This document shows positions 24,393 through 32,697 of a stretch of 41,517 bases of DNA, one piece after another. The stretch is from a virus. The position numbers were made by a program, and so were the translations under genes. Position 1 is the stretch's first letter. Each line of letters opens with the position of its first letter. Location of the stretch: positions 1-41,517 of IMG/VR virus record IMGVR_UViG_3300028873_000040. One strand, given 5' to 3'. The notes under the pieces are model-generated. The model was not told the DNA's origin. It saw only the letters and a program-made list of their open reading frames with translations, and searched no databases.

Positions 24393-26660
24393 ATGCCCGA
24401 TACCGTCATTAGCTTTTATAGTGATATTCACGATACGAAGTCTAAAAAAGAATATATTTTACAATACTTTTTGTCCGACATAAAAACCGGCAAGTGGGAG
24501 GATTTTGTAAATAAAATAAGGCTGGAAAAAGATAAAGTAAAACAGCGGGCCGCAAAAAAAATGTGTCCGTCTGTTACAATTTCCGGCCATTTCGCAAGCG
24601 AGCGCACAGATGGTTCATTAACGAAGCATAGCGGATTTATAGCTCTGGATTTTGACGATTTAGGAAATGACGTTGAGTTGTTTAAATCGCTCATAAATGC
24701 AGATCCGTACACTTACGCGAGCTGGACGACTATACGCGGGGTTGGGGTGTGTGTTCTATTCAGGATCGACGGCAAAAAACACCGCGAAAGCTTTGAGGGC
24801 ATCCAGCAATATATTTACGAAAAATATCCAGAATTTTCTCCCAACCTCGACAGCAGCTGCCTCAATGAAAGCCGCGCGAGGTTTGTTAGCTTCGACCCCC
24901 ATTTATTTGAAAGGCACGATCCATACGAAGTGCCTGTTTTTAAACAGTACCCGAAAAAAGAAAAGGTACAAAAAATAGAAAAAATAATTTACGTACAAAG
25001 CGATTTTGAGCGTATTATACAAGAAATTCAGCAAAAACATATACAGATAATCCCGGATGACGCGGATGGGTATAAGAATTTATTACGATGCGGTTTTGCG
25101 CTGGCTGATAAATTTGGCGAATCGGGCCGTAATTATTGGCACTCATTATGCCATCTAAACAAAGGGTACTCCCCGCGTACCGCTGATAAAAGATACACAT
25201 CTTGCCTGAAAGCAAAAGGCAATGGCGTTACAATGGGGTCGCTTTATTATTACGTAAAAAAAGCAGGCATTGAAATATATTCCCCGGAAACAACCAATAT
25301 AATCCGCGCAACGTCCAACCTGCGGAAATCAGGGCTTACGCCGGACGCAATCGCGACTCAACTGTTTAAAAAAGAAGGGATTGCAAAAGAAATAAGTCTG
25401 CCGGTCATAAATGAGGTAATCAATAACCAATTTGTTTTAAAAGACGAAACAGAAAGTACCGAAGATGAGATAATGAATTTTCTTAAAATGAATTATGAGA
25501 TTGAGGAAAATTACATTACAAATAAACTGGAAATTGAAGGAAAGGTTTTGACGACAAAGGATTTAAACAGTATGTACGTCGATGTGAAGCGGACGATTGA
25601 AAAGGCGAAAACAATAGCTATAAAAGAGATCTTGCATAGTAATTTCGTGAAAACATACAATCCATTTCAAAGATTTTTTTCTGACAATGAGGGCAAAATC
25701 CCACAGAACCCGGAAAAATTTATACACTCATTTTTGAAATGCCTCAATACCGACAACCGGGCATACCTTGAAAAATTTACCACGAAATGGATGGTTTCTA
25801 TCATTCAAGCAATGCAAGGCGGCTATTCGCCTCTATTTCATATTTTATGCGGCGATCCCGGAACTGGAAAGACGCATTTTCACAGGTATTTATTGCCTGA
25901 ATATCTTTTGCCTTATGTCACTGAAGATAATTTGGCGGACCTCAATAAAAAGAAAGTGGATACGGAAAAATTATTGATTGACAATCTTTTGTTGATCATG
26001 AACGACATAGACGAATCTTTTTTGCGTAAAATTTCACAAAACAAATCACTGACGGACAGCCGGATATTCGAGGGCCGGTTAGCCTATGCGGAAACATCCG
26101 AAAAGCGCAAGCGGCTGGCCGTGCTTTGTGGAAATGCTAACATTTATAATATAGTACATGATCCGTCTATAAACAGGCGTTATGTGCCATGTTCAATTAC
26201 CGGACCTATGCAGCAGTCCATTTATAATTCATGCAACAAAACAGAATTGCTGATGGCTTGCTATCAGTTGCATAAAGAAGGATATGTTTGGCAGATATTG
26301 GGAGAAGACATTAACGAATTGGATTTGCATACTCGGGAGTTTCACGAATATGGGGATGGTGTGAACCTGCTTAAAAAGTATTTCAAACCAGGAAATCCGC
26401 AAGACAGCTGGGCAAAGAAAATGACATTGACCGATATAAAATCATATTTGGCGAGTAAAACGTCATTGAAAATATCATTGAGCCGGGCGGAGGTTCAAGG
26501 GGCTGGATTTCCTTATTATGTAAATTTATTCCCCAACCGGTCCCCTGGTTTTGTCGTTGAGGAAATAAGTGATTACGGCGGTATAATCCCGCCTGCAAAC
26601 ACCGGATACCAAACCCCGTCTAATAATAATTTTGGCAACGGTTCCGACTTACCATTTTAA
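24393..26660 (+). CDS. Bifunctional primase-helicase (BT4734/VirE_N-like primase fused to VirE helicase), 755 aa
   Basis: The protein should prime and unwind DNA at phage forks. Residues 75-170 form a BT4734-like primase domain with the acidic motif ALDFDD (84-89), SWTTIRGVGVCVLF (110-123) and NESRARFVSFDP (158-169). Residues 224-292 resemble PriCT_2 (GYKNLLRCGFALADKFGESG, then YVKKAGI). The SF3/VirE-type helicase follows, with Walker A GDPGTGKT (487-494) and Walker B LLLIMNDIDE (532-541). The C-terminus (677-722) is shared with the 127-aa neighbour. It ends in a Gly/Asn-rich acidic tail, DLPF, like SSB-type tails. The downstream gene has its own promoter. Confidence 0.9.
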   Translation: MPDTVISFYSDIHDTKSKKEYILQYFLSDIKTGKWEDFVNKIRLEKDKVKQRAAKKMCPSVTISGHFASERTDGSLTKHSGFIALDFDDLGNDVELFKSLINADPYTYASWTTIRGVGVCVLFRIDGKKHRESFEGIQQYIYEKYPEFSPNLDSSCLNESRARFVSFDPHLFERHDPYEVPVFKQYPKKEKVQKIEKIIYVQSDFERIIQEIQQKHIQIIPDDADGYKNLLRCGFALADKFGESGRNYWHSLCHLNKGYSPRTADKRYTSCLKAKGNGVTMGSLYYYVKKAGIEIYSPETTNIIRATSNLRKSGLTPDAIATQLFKKEGIAKEISLPVINEVINNQFVLKDETESTEDEIMNFLKMNYEIEENYITNKLEIEGKVLTTKDLNSMYVDVKRTIEKAKTIAIKEILHSNFVKTYNPFQRFFSDNEGKIPQNPEKFIHSFLKCLNTDNRAYLEKFTTKWMVSIIQAMQGGYSPLFHILCGDPGTGKTHFHRYLLPEYLLPYVTEDNLADLNKKKVDTEKLLIDNLLLIMNDIDESFLRKISQNKSLTDSRIFEGRLAYAETSEKRKRLAVLCGNANIYNIVHDPSINRRYVPCSITGPMQQSIYNSCNKTELLMACYQLHKEGYVWQILGEDINELDLHTREFHEYGDGVNLLKKYFKPGNPQDSWAKKMTLTDIKSYLASKTSLKISLSRAEVQGAGFPYYVNLFPNRSPGFVVEEISDYGGIIPPANTGYQTPSNNNFGNGSDLPF

Positions 26661-26696
26661 AAGCGCAAAAATAGTTTGAAAATTTTTTAAAATAAA

Positions 26697-26727
26697 TTTG
26701 GTTTAAAACAAAATGGTTGTATCTTTG
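26697..26727 (+). promoter_or_regulatory. Consensus promoter
   Basis: TTTG (26697-26700), 19 bases, TATCTTTG (26720-26727), in the gap after the primase. The leader is about 35 bases and A-rich before the ATG at 26767. Confidence 0.75.
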
Positions 26728-26766
26728 TTCTGAAATCAAATCATAACAATTAAAACAACCAAAATT

Positions 26767-27294
26767 ATGAACCAAGCAAAGAAGTTTACCGAATTAGTTG
26801 CAGCCGCTAACATTCAGTTCCCAGGATTTGGAATTACTGAAATAATCATAGGCTATGAAGGATTTGAGGACCAGGACGAAGTAGCTACCACGTCCATGTA
26901 TGACCTTCCAACAGAAGTAAGGGAGTGGATAAAAACACAGGTGAAAATTCACACTGCTTTGAAAGCAAAAACAATAGAAGTTCTTACTGTTTTAGGATTT
27001 GATTTTTCGCAGTTTGATAATGGATCTGAATTATCGGAAATCAAAGAAAGGGCAATTGAATTTTTACAGGCACATTCGAGCGAATTAGAACAAAATAGCG
27101 ATGAATGTGAAGTACACGGAAACGGAAGTAGGCAGTCTGTAAATTATGATGACTCTTATTTGTATGCTTATGCTGCTGCTGATGCTGCTGATGCTGCTGC
27201 TGATAAGTATCTACTTATATCAGCTAATATCTGTTTAGAAGCATTAAAAGAGCTTAAAAGTCCGGGTGTAGAATTCTTATATCTTTGTGATTAA
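26767..27294 (+). CDS. Hypothetical protein with an alanine-repeat segment, 175 aa
   Basis: The acidic protein has an N-terminal alpha/beta part, a Ser/Glu-rich middle, then YAYAAADAADAAADKYL at about residues 133-149 and a helical end. The repeat is encoded by a GCT/GAT trinucleotide run (27164-27205) that could slip. The Y/A/D pattern resembles the Ala-rich repeats of the Imm-5-like protein encoded near 30100, suggesting related folds. It is transcribed from its own promoter. The gap 27295-27536 after it shows no gene, terminator or promoter that I can support. Confidence 0.65.
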   Translation: MNQAKKFTELVAAANIQFPGFGITEIIIGYEGFEDQDEVATTSMYDLPTEVREWIKTQVKIHTALKAKTIEVLTVLGFDFSQFDNGSELSEIKERAIEFLQAHSSELEQNSDECEVHGNGSRQSVNYDDSYLYAYAAADAADAAADKYLLISANICLEALKELKSPGVEFLYLCD

Positions 27295-27536
27295 GTGTTC
27301 TTCATGCAATAAAATTCGACCCAAGCTATCTTAAGTGCAGCCCAAACATTGAATATATGGCAGCGGTTCTTTTTTATACTATTAATAAAAACCACAAAAA
27401 ATTAAAACTGTCCGTCACCTCTACCTAGATAGATTATCCATTAGTTATGGGTAGTTGATTGGTCGGGAAATTGATTCAGATTAGAAAAAACATATTGATT
27501 TCAATAAATATTAATTCACATAAAAAACAAAACAAA

Positions 27537-27788
27537 ATGAAACTTGCAAATAAAAATAGAAATAGAAAATTATTAACTCCTGCTCAAATGAAGGACGGAG
27601 ACATTGGAGTTATTAGAAAATGGTCTTACACTCTTGCTTATATTGGGGATATAGTTCAAAAATTTGAAAATGATAAATTAATTACTTTGGGTAAAAACTG
27701 GAAGCATAGTTTCAAAAATGCTGATAAAATTACTTCCGACGATTGTCTAATTGAAATATTGCCACCAGGAACATTATTAGAAATATAA
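27537..27788 (+). CDS. Hypothetical basic protein, 83 aa
   Basis: The ATG at 27537 follows the recurrent leader AAAAACAAAACAAA. An upstream in-frame start at 27459 is unlikely. The lysine- and asparagine-rich protein has a beta-rich centre (GDIGVIRKWSYTLAYIGDIV) and ends in a short hydrophobic strand. It could be a small SH3/OB-like barrel. No family was recognised. Confidence 0.6.
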   Translation: MKLANKNRNRKLLTPAQMKDGDIGVIRKWSYTLAYIGDIVQKFENDKLITLGKNWKHSFKNADKITSDDCLIEILPPGTLLEI

Positions 27789-27824
27789 ACCTATACAGTT
27801 TATCCACTACCAAAAACAAAGATT

Positions 27825-28073
27825 ATGAAGCAGCAATGTATAAAATTCATAAAATGGGTGATAGATAAATGGAAGTTAAACAGGGGTCACTTGGCTTTTA
27901 AAATGGGTATGCCGAAAGGCACATTCAACAACAAACTGAACCCCACACATGCCTCTAATTTCAGCAATGAGGAAAACATTAAGCTGATAGGGGTATTGCG
28001 GAAAATGAGCAAGGATATTGACAGCGTAACGGATATTGATTTTAATGACGCTTTAAAAGCACTTGTAAAATGA
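27825..28073 (+). CDS. Small HTH-like regulator (paralogue A), 82 aa
   Basis: Residues 17-67 read as a helix-turn-helix (WKLNRGHLAFKMGMPKGTF, then NNKLNP) followed by two helices. They align without gaps to the 72-aa protein at 28976 with 20 of 51 identical residues. The end overlaps the next gene by ATGA, so it is translationally coupled to the PAPS-reductase-like gene. A CII/Cro-like regulator or an adaptor for the coupled enzyme are both possible. Confidence 0.65.
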   Translation: MKQQCIKFIKWVIDKWKLNRGHLAFKMGMPKGTFNNKLNPTHASNFSNEENIKLIGVLRKMSKDIDSVTDIDFNDALKALVK

Positions 28074-28909
28074 ACCTTATAGACCTAAATGGCAAAATTA
28101 TTGGTTGCCCTCAATCTGCTGGTATAAATTCCGCTGCTGCATTATGTCGGTTAATAGAGGCGGGAATTAAGCCAAAGGAACTACATATATTCTATGCTCA
28201 CTTTACAGAACATAGCCCCGGTTCGCTTGAATTTGTAGAGGCACTAATTGAACTGGCAAAAAATAACTTTCCTGTTGTAAAATCAAAAATCACCTATAAC
28301 AGCGTATTGGAATTTTTTGAGCGTGAAAAAATGATACCACACCCTATTTCATCACCTTGCAGTAGAAAGTTGAAGATAATACCAGTAACTGAATACAACG
28401 TAGAAAACAGGATAGAAATTGATTTGATAGGGTATATACGCACAGAGCAAAAGCGTATCGTTAATCAGGAAAAGAGAGGCGGAAATGATATGTTTCTATC
28501 AAAGGGCTACCCCGTTGCAGACCTTGACGAAGAACAATGTTTTACAATAGTAAAAAAGTGGTTATGTTGGTATCCTGCTATATATGATTTAAGATGGAAT
28601 AATGCAGGTTTTATCTTGTATGTAACCGCTAATCTGCATAGGTTCACGGAAGATATACAGCGTAAGTTATTGAAGAAAATAGGCACAGATAAGCGTGTTT
28701 TCAAGCATAACAACTGCCTACCATGTAAGAACATGAACATAGATGATATGTTAGCGGTTGAATACTTCTACCCTGAATACATGAAAGCGGCAAATGAACT
28801 ATCGGATAGGTTAAATGCTTACTGGGGTAGAAGTGCAGACCAATATTATACCACATTCGGCAAACAAGATTATGAGGTAAAGGCATGTGAAGTTTGCCAG
28901 TTCGATTAA
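28070..28909 (+). CDS. PAPS-reductase-like (adenine nucleotide alpha-hydrolase) protein, 279 aa
   Basis: The fold is suggested by an N-terminal PP-loop position (QSAGINSAAALCRLIEAG, residues 15-32), SPCSRKLKIIPV (95-106) where PAPS-reductase-like proteins have C-(S/T)-R-x-L-K, and a late NNCLPCKN Cys pair (C216, C219). A second CEVC pair ends the protein. Family members activate or transfer sulfur, as in DndC-type phosphorothioation, or are of unknown role in phages. The PP-loop is degenerate: SAGINS instead of SGGKDS. It may therefore bind nucleotide differently or have lost activity. It is coupled to an HTH-like gene. No other dnd-type genes were seen. Confidence 0.7.
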   Translation: MNLIDLNGKIIGCPQSAGINSAAALCRLIEAGIKPKELHIFYAHFTEHSPGSLEFVEALIELAKNNFPVVKSKITYNSVLEFFEREKMIPHPISSPCSRKLKIIPVTEYNVENRIEIDLIGYIRTEQKRIVNQEKRGGNDMFLSKGYPVADLDEEQCFTIVKKWLCWYPAIYDLRWNNAGFILYVTANLHRFTEDIQRKLLKKIGTDKRVFKHNNCLPCKNMNIDDMLAVEYFYPEYMKAANELSDRLNAYWGRSADQYYTTFGKQDYEVKACEVCQFD

Positions 28910-28930
28910 AACATGGGGTTTGCCCACACT

Positions 28931-28944
28931 TAGCAATATTGCTA
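28931..28944. promoter_or_regulatory. 14-bp palindrome, possible operator
   Basis: TAGCAATATTGCTA is a perfect palindrome in the 66-base gap before the second HTH-like gene. Position and symmetry fit an autoregulatory site, but no consensus promoter is visible beside it. Confidence 0.35.
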
Positions 28945-28975
28945 TGACATTACCTTAAAAAAAAAATAATCGAAA

Positions 28976-29194
28976 ATGGAACAACACCCCCAACACACCG
29001 CAATACAGAATTTAATAATGAGATGGAAATTAAATAAGGTAGCCTTGGCTGCTAAGTGCGGCATCAATGCCTACACTTTTAAAATGAAACTTGCAGGTAA
29101 GCCCCATTATAAGTTCACGGACGGCGAAGTAGAAAAAATAACAGAAGTTTTGAAAGAATTATCAAAAGAAATTAAAAATACAATAGACAAATGA
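28976..29194 (+). CDS. Small HTH-like regulator (paralogue B), 72 aa
   Basis: The helix-turn-helix region (WKLNKVALAAKCGINAYTF) and following helices align without gaps to the 82-aa protein at 27825. Its end overlaps the VRR-NUC gene by ATGA, the same coupling seen for paralogue A. A 14-bp palindrome lies just upstream. Confidence 0.65.
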   Translation: MEQHPQHTAIQNLIMRWKLNKVALAAKCGINAYTFKMKLAGKPHYKFTDGEVEKITEVLKELSKEIKNTIDK

Positions 29195-29706
29195 ATGTAA
29201 TCAGCAGCGTATTTGCGACAGAGAAGCAGTTTCAGGCAGCGGCATTTAAGTGCCTGAATAATGAAGACGAGTTTATCAGATTTCGCGGATTAGTCCACCA
29301 CATCCCCAACGAGAATCTAAGCGAATCGGCGCGGTTATTTCTTGCCACACAGGGCGTGATACCTGGGCCACCTGATTTATCATTGCCTTTTTGTTGCCAT
29401 ACATTTTATGCAGAGCTAAAAATGTTGAAATCTATAAAATTCAACAAGAATAAAAAAAGCAACGATTACGGAAAGGATTTCACTAATTATGTGGAAGTAG
29501 TATTGGAGTTGCAAAAAATAAAGGAAAGCAGGATTTCCGCGAAATCGTATCTGAGCGCGGCACAAAAAGCATGGCACGCGACGTATGAAAAAACGTCAGC
29601 AAGAATACCAATATACATTCTTTTCCCCGAATGGGACGCGGAACACGGGGATTGGTTATTACAAGTACGCCGGTGGGGCCGCATGGTGCGGGAATTTGTT
29701 AGGTAA
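29191..29706 (+). CDS. VRR-NUC-type nuclease, 171 aa
   Basis: The core of the PD-(D/E)XK VRR-NUC family is visible: E11-K-Q near the N-terminus, GVIPGPPDLSLP (55-66, catalytic D62), FYAELK (72-77, E75 and K77) and SAAQKAWHA with Q125. These enzymes cut branched or ss/ds-junction DNA and in phages often act in recombination or genome resolution. The stop is followed at once by a decayed P63C-domain reading frame. It is translationally coupled to the upstream HTH-like gene. Confidence 0.8.
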   Translation: MNVISSVFATEKQFQAAAFKCLNNEDEFIRFRGLVHHIPNENLSESARLFLATQGVIPGPPDLSLPFCCHTFYAELKMLKSIKFNKNKKSNDYGKDFTNYVEVVLELQKIKESRISAKSYLSAAQKAWHATYEKTSARIPIYILFPEWDAEHGDWLLQVRRWGRMVREFVR

Positions 29707-29988
29707 ATGCAAGGCGAAGCTTGAAAACGGCAACAGAATAATAACACAAACAGCCGTCTTTAAAGCGTTTGGGCGACCTATGAGGGGGTCCAGGCATGAG
29801 GCTGATCAAGAAGGGGGGAAATTGCCCTCTTTTATAGATGCAAATAACCTACAAACCTTTGTGGGAGATGATTTGAGGGTGTGATCAATCAGATAGATTT
29901 TTTAGACAAAAACGGCAACGCGAAGCCTGATAATTACCATAAAATAAGATCATCATCATTTTGCGCCGATACCGGCATAGAGATTTAG
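29700..29988 (+). pseudogene. Decayed P63C-domain gene
   Basis: From about 29706 a frame encodes CKAKLENGNRIITQTAVFKA, then FGRP, KLPSFIDANNLQTFVGDDLR. This is the N-terminal signature of P63C proteins (xLEDGxRVLTQ, then LPxFLxAKNLKPFI). The frame stops at 29884. A -1 shift restores VINQIDFLDKNGNAKP, the next part of the family, until a stop at 29988. The N-terminus is fused to the VRR-NUC end, and the C-terminal half of the family is absent. P63C proteins are mobile-element and phage proteins of unknown activity. This looks like a relic unless the shift is programmed. Confidence 0.7.
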
Positions 29989-30031
29989 GACTTTAATTTT
30001 CTTTATCATAATTGGAGTTTCTCCCGCGCCA

Positions 30032-30613
30032 TCATATCTGTATAATTTCCGGCTTTTCAATGAATTTTTTCAACATATCCAATAAGGCGTAGTCGTAGTC
30101 GTTGGCGTAGGCGTGGGTGTTGGCGTAGGCGTAGGCGTAGGCGTTGGCGATGGCGTAGGCGTTGGCGTAGTCGTAGTCGTTGGCGATGGCGATGGCGTAG
30201 GCGTGGGTGTTGGCGTAGGCGTAGGCGTAGTCGTAGTCGTTGGCGTAGGCGTGGGTGTTGGCGTTTCTTTTTTCATTGAATTCACTCAAGCTTATTACAC
30301 CGTTGGTATATTGTTCACATATGCCGATCAATTCTGCAACTTCCTTTTTTTCAAACCATCCATTTTTTTTGCACTCGGATTTGTACTGGAATAAATTCAC
30401 TTTTGCGCAATTCAAATTCAATATTTGTTTTTCTTTTGTTGTCAAATCGCAATTTTTGAATACAAACCAAAACTTATGCTCCACCGGTATTTCAAGATTT
30501 AGTATTTCCTGAATTTCCATGCTTTCAGGAAATTCGTGGCGCCGGTCAACGCAATTTTCAGGCTCAAAATAACATCCAAAATCTACTTCTTCTTTTTTAA
30601 ATTGATGCTTCAT
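30032..30613 (-). CDS. Imm-5-like protein with alanine-repeat C-terminus, 193 aa
   Basis: Residues 1-110 form a small conserved-looking domain (CDLTTKEKQILNLNCAKVN, then WFEKKEVAELIGICEQYTNG). Residues 117-180 are a pure A-x-A-x repeat with Y, N, D, H, T and I between alanines, followed by a short helix. Long Ala/Tyr/Asp repeats after such a start resemble Imm-5-like putative immunity proteins common in phages and bacteria. The repeat is encoded by a hexanucleotide-type minisatellite. It is the last gene of the leftward operon, 39 bases after the 41-aa gene. Confidence 0.6.
   Translation of the reverse strand: MKHQFKKEEVDFGCYFEPENCVDRRHEFPESMEIQEILNLEIPVEHKFWFVFKNCDLTTKEKQILNLNCAKVNLFQYKSECKKNGWFEKKEVAELIGICEQYTNGVISLSEFNEKRNANTHAYANDYDYAYAYANTHAYAIAIANDYDYANAYAIANAYAYAYANTHAYANDYDYALLDMLKKFIEKPEIIQI
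30087..30262 (-). repeat. Minisatellite of 6-bp-type units inside the Imm-5-like gene
   Basis: About 175 bases built almost only from GGCGTA, GGCGTT, GGCGAT and GTAGTC units on the plus strand. A roughly 37-bp block (GTAGTCGTAGTCGTTGGCGT...) recurs at both ends. Any change by whole units keeps the A-x-A-x reading frame. Confidence 0.9.
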
Positions 30614-30652
30614 AAATGTTTTCGGCTTACCTGCCTCGTCGGTGTATGGTGG

Positions 30653-30778
30653 TTAATCACATACAGAACATTGCGCGATCGCAATAGTTTTTATCTCTGC
30701 CAAATAATCTTTGATTGTTGATTCCGGGTTAATCCTTATCAACATATTAATAAGTTTTTCTTTGTCTTGCTGGGTCAT
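30653..30778 (-). CDS. 41-aa protein ending in a CxxC motif
   Basis: The ATG overlaps the stop of the SF2 helicase gene (ATGA). The peptide is helical (QQDKEKLINMLIRINPESTI) and ends AIAQCSVCD, so the two Cys could bind metal or form a disulfide. It is accepted because of the coupling and its place in an operon of overlapping small genes. Confidence 0.6.
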   Translation of the reverse strand: MTQQDKEKLINMLIRINPESTIKDYLAEIKTIAIAQCSVCD

Positions 30779-32697
30779 ACCGTTTGTAATTTATCAGTGA
30801 GTAATTCAACTTTAAAATCAGGATAAAGTTTCCGTGCGCGCTGCGCCATGTATTCTTTTATCTTTTCATTCATGCCACGCCAAACCCCGATATGTTTTGT
30901 TTTGTCGGGGTTTTGATTTTGGATCGCCTTCCATTTTTTGCCAATTTCTTTCCCGATCTCCCAAAGTTGCAAAAATAATTCCATATCCATACCGCCGGAA
31001 TTTACATCGTGCCAGTCCTGTACCAGTTTTTGCGTTTCCGATTTCAGCGCTTCAAAAGGGGTCATGCTTTTTGATTCAAAAAGATCCAGCAACTTCACCA
31101 AAATATTTTGGTCTATTTTTTCCTTTTTCAGTTTGAAAGCCACAAAATCAGGCTCTTCTACGAGCTTGACGGGGAAAACATATCCACACGGAACCATTAG
31201 CGGCTGGTTGCAAGGCAGAAATAAAGTATCATCAATGATATTATCGCATGATGTATCTTCATTTGCGTTTGCAGCCCCACAGAAGGGGCAAGATGGCAGG
31301 CATTTGTTTTGGGTGCATATCCGGGCGGCGGCGTGGTTTATGCCCTTGCATTGAGGGCAAAACTTAGTAGGCGCAATTCCGTTACCCGGCTTGCCGGGAT
31401 TCCAAAATATTTCTGCCAAATCACGATCTGCGTCCCAATCCCCAAGCAATGCAGTACTATTGTGCATATCAAGAAATATAAAATATTCTTTTCCCTGAAA
31501 CGTGCGTGAGAAACGCCCCGCAATCTGCATCATAAGAGGCCAACTATTCACGTACCTGTTTAATATGCATACTTGCAGTGATGGTATATCTATACCAGTA
31601 GTGGCAAGGTCGCCGCCGAAATTGCCCACCGCGCCAGGGTAATGCTCCCACCATTGCCAAAACCATTTACGGTACGATTCGTAATCATTCCACTTACCAT
31701 CTGCATCAGTGCGCCATTCAGGGTCGTACATTTCGCTTTTTTCATCACCTGGCCAATTATCGCCATCCAGGTGCCGCGCGTTGTAACCGTCGGCCACAAA
31801 TGCAGCAGTCATGGCTAATGAGTGTTCAATGCTCGAATTATAGCATCCGATTTGTTGGCCACGAAATTTTTCCGCTTCCCTCAAAACCGCTTTAATAAAT
31901 TTTGGTTTTTTTAATATACGCCCTTCGTGCGCGAGGTCAATTTTGCCGGATCCTACAATTGTTTTTTTATCCAATGCGTCTAATCCGTCGTCGGGGATTA
32001 CGGAAACACAATCCACCAGCCCTTCTCTCTGATTTTTTTTATGCCATGCCTGCAATTCACTAATTTGAGGACCTGTAATGATCTGCCCATAATTCGGTAC
32101 GCCAATCCTATTTTGCTTGTATGTTACAATAGTTTGATATCGCGATTTTAGCGGCAGTTTTTTAGTTGCGCTTTTTGGCGTAGCGGTGAAGCCGATAATT
32201 TTAATACCGCGATCTTTCATTTGGTTTTCAAAAGCCACATGCTCGCCTCTGTGACATTCGTCAATGATAACTAAACCGATATTATCGTAAAGTGATGCAA
32301 GTCCGTGGCTATCTCTTAATGAATTTGCTTTTTTGATACGGTTCATAACCGTCCGTACCATGGCCACATAAACCCGGCTGGGGCGTATTTTTTTGGCGTT
32401 TGCGTCAATGACCGTTGCAATTAGTTCGTTTCCGTTGGTATCTATAATTGCGGTGCGGATGCTGTTACGCATACCCTCTACCAATTTATCCCTGTGAAAT
32501 ACGGTCAGGACTGATTTTGTGGGATTTGCCGCTAAGAATCGCTGGATTATCATAGCGGCCTCGAAGGTCTTCCCTGCGCCCGTCGGGCGACATAAAACGG
32601 CTGTAGAGTAGTTCTCTACATACAGAGTGCGGATAGTGGCGTTACATCCGTCAGTTTGCCAGTAACGGGGTTGGAAATTTGGCGAAAGTGTGTACAT
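30775..32697 (-). CDS. SF2 DEAD/DEAH-like helicase with C-terminal zinc ribbons, 640 aa
   Basis: Helicase motifs are in order: motif I RPTGAGKT (37-44), II IIDECH (145-150), III FTATP (171-175), and VI QIAGRFSR (392-399). A large insert lies between the two RecA lobes (residues 310-360, Trp-rich). Residues 448-505 carry Cys pairs CPQC, CPFC and further Cys, typical of stacked zinc ribbons. The C-terminus is helical. Similar proteins in Bacteroidota phages and integrative elements are thought to remodel DNA in replication or recombination. It is encoded directly after a 35-aa membrane peptide and overlaps the next gene. Confidence 0.85.
   Translation of the reverse strand: MYTLSPNFQPRYWQTDGCNATIRTLYVENYSTAVLCRPTGAGKTFEAAMIIQRFLAANPTKSVLTVFHRDKLVEGMRNSIRTAIIDTNGNELIATVIDANAKKIRPSRVYVAMVRTVMNRIKKANSLRDSHGLASLYDNIGLVIIDECHRGEHVAFENQMKDRGIKIIGFTATPKSATKKLPLKSRYQTIVTYKQNRIGVPNYGQIITGPQISELQAWHKKNQREGLVDCVSVIPDDGLDALDKKTIVGSGKIDLAHEGRILKKPKFIKAVLREAEKFRGQQIGCYNSSIEHSLAMTAAFVADGYNARHLDGDNWPGDEKSEMYDPEWRTDADGKWNDYESYRKWFWQWWEHYPGAVGNFGGDLATTGIDIPSLQVCILNRYVNSWPLMMQIAGRFSRTFQGKEYFIFLDMHNSTALLGDWDADRDLAEIFWNPGKPGNGIAPTKFCPQCKGINHAAARICTQNKCLPSCPFCGAANANEDTSCDNIIDDTLFLPCNQPLMVPCGYVFPVKLVEEPDFVAFKLKKEKIDQNILVKLLDLFESKSMTPFEALKSETQKLVQDWHDVNSGGMDMELFLQLWEIGKEIGKKWKAIQNQNPDKTKHIGVWRGMNEKIKEYMAQRARKLYPDFKVELLTDKLQTV

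Noticed and set aside
30087-30262. CRISPR-like array
   Set aside because: Units are short degenerate hexamers without spacers and lie inside a coding frame.
30113-30394. Plus-strand Gly-Val repeat frame and minus-strand Thr-Pro repeat frame over the minisatellite
   Set aside because: They arise from reading the 6-bp repeat in other frames; only the A-x-A-x frame is linked to a non-repeat domain and operon context.
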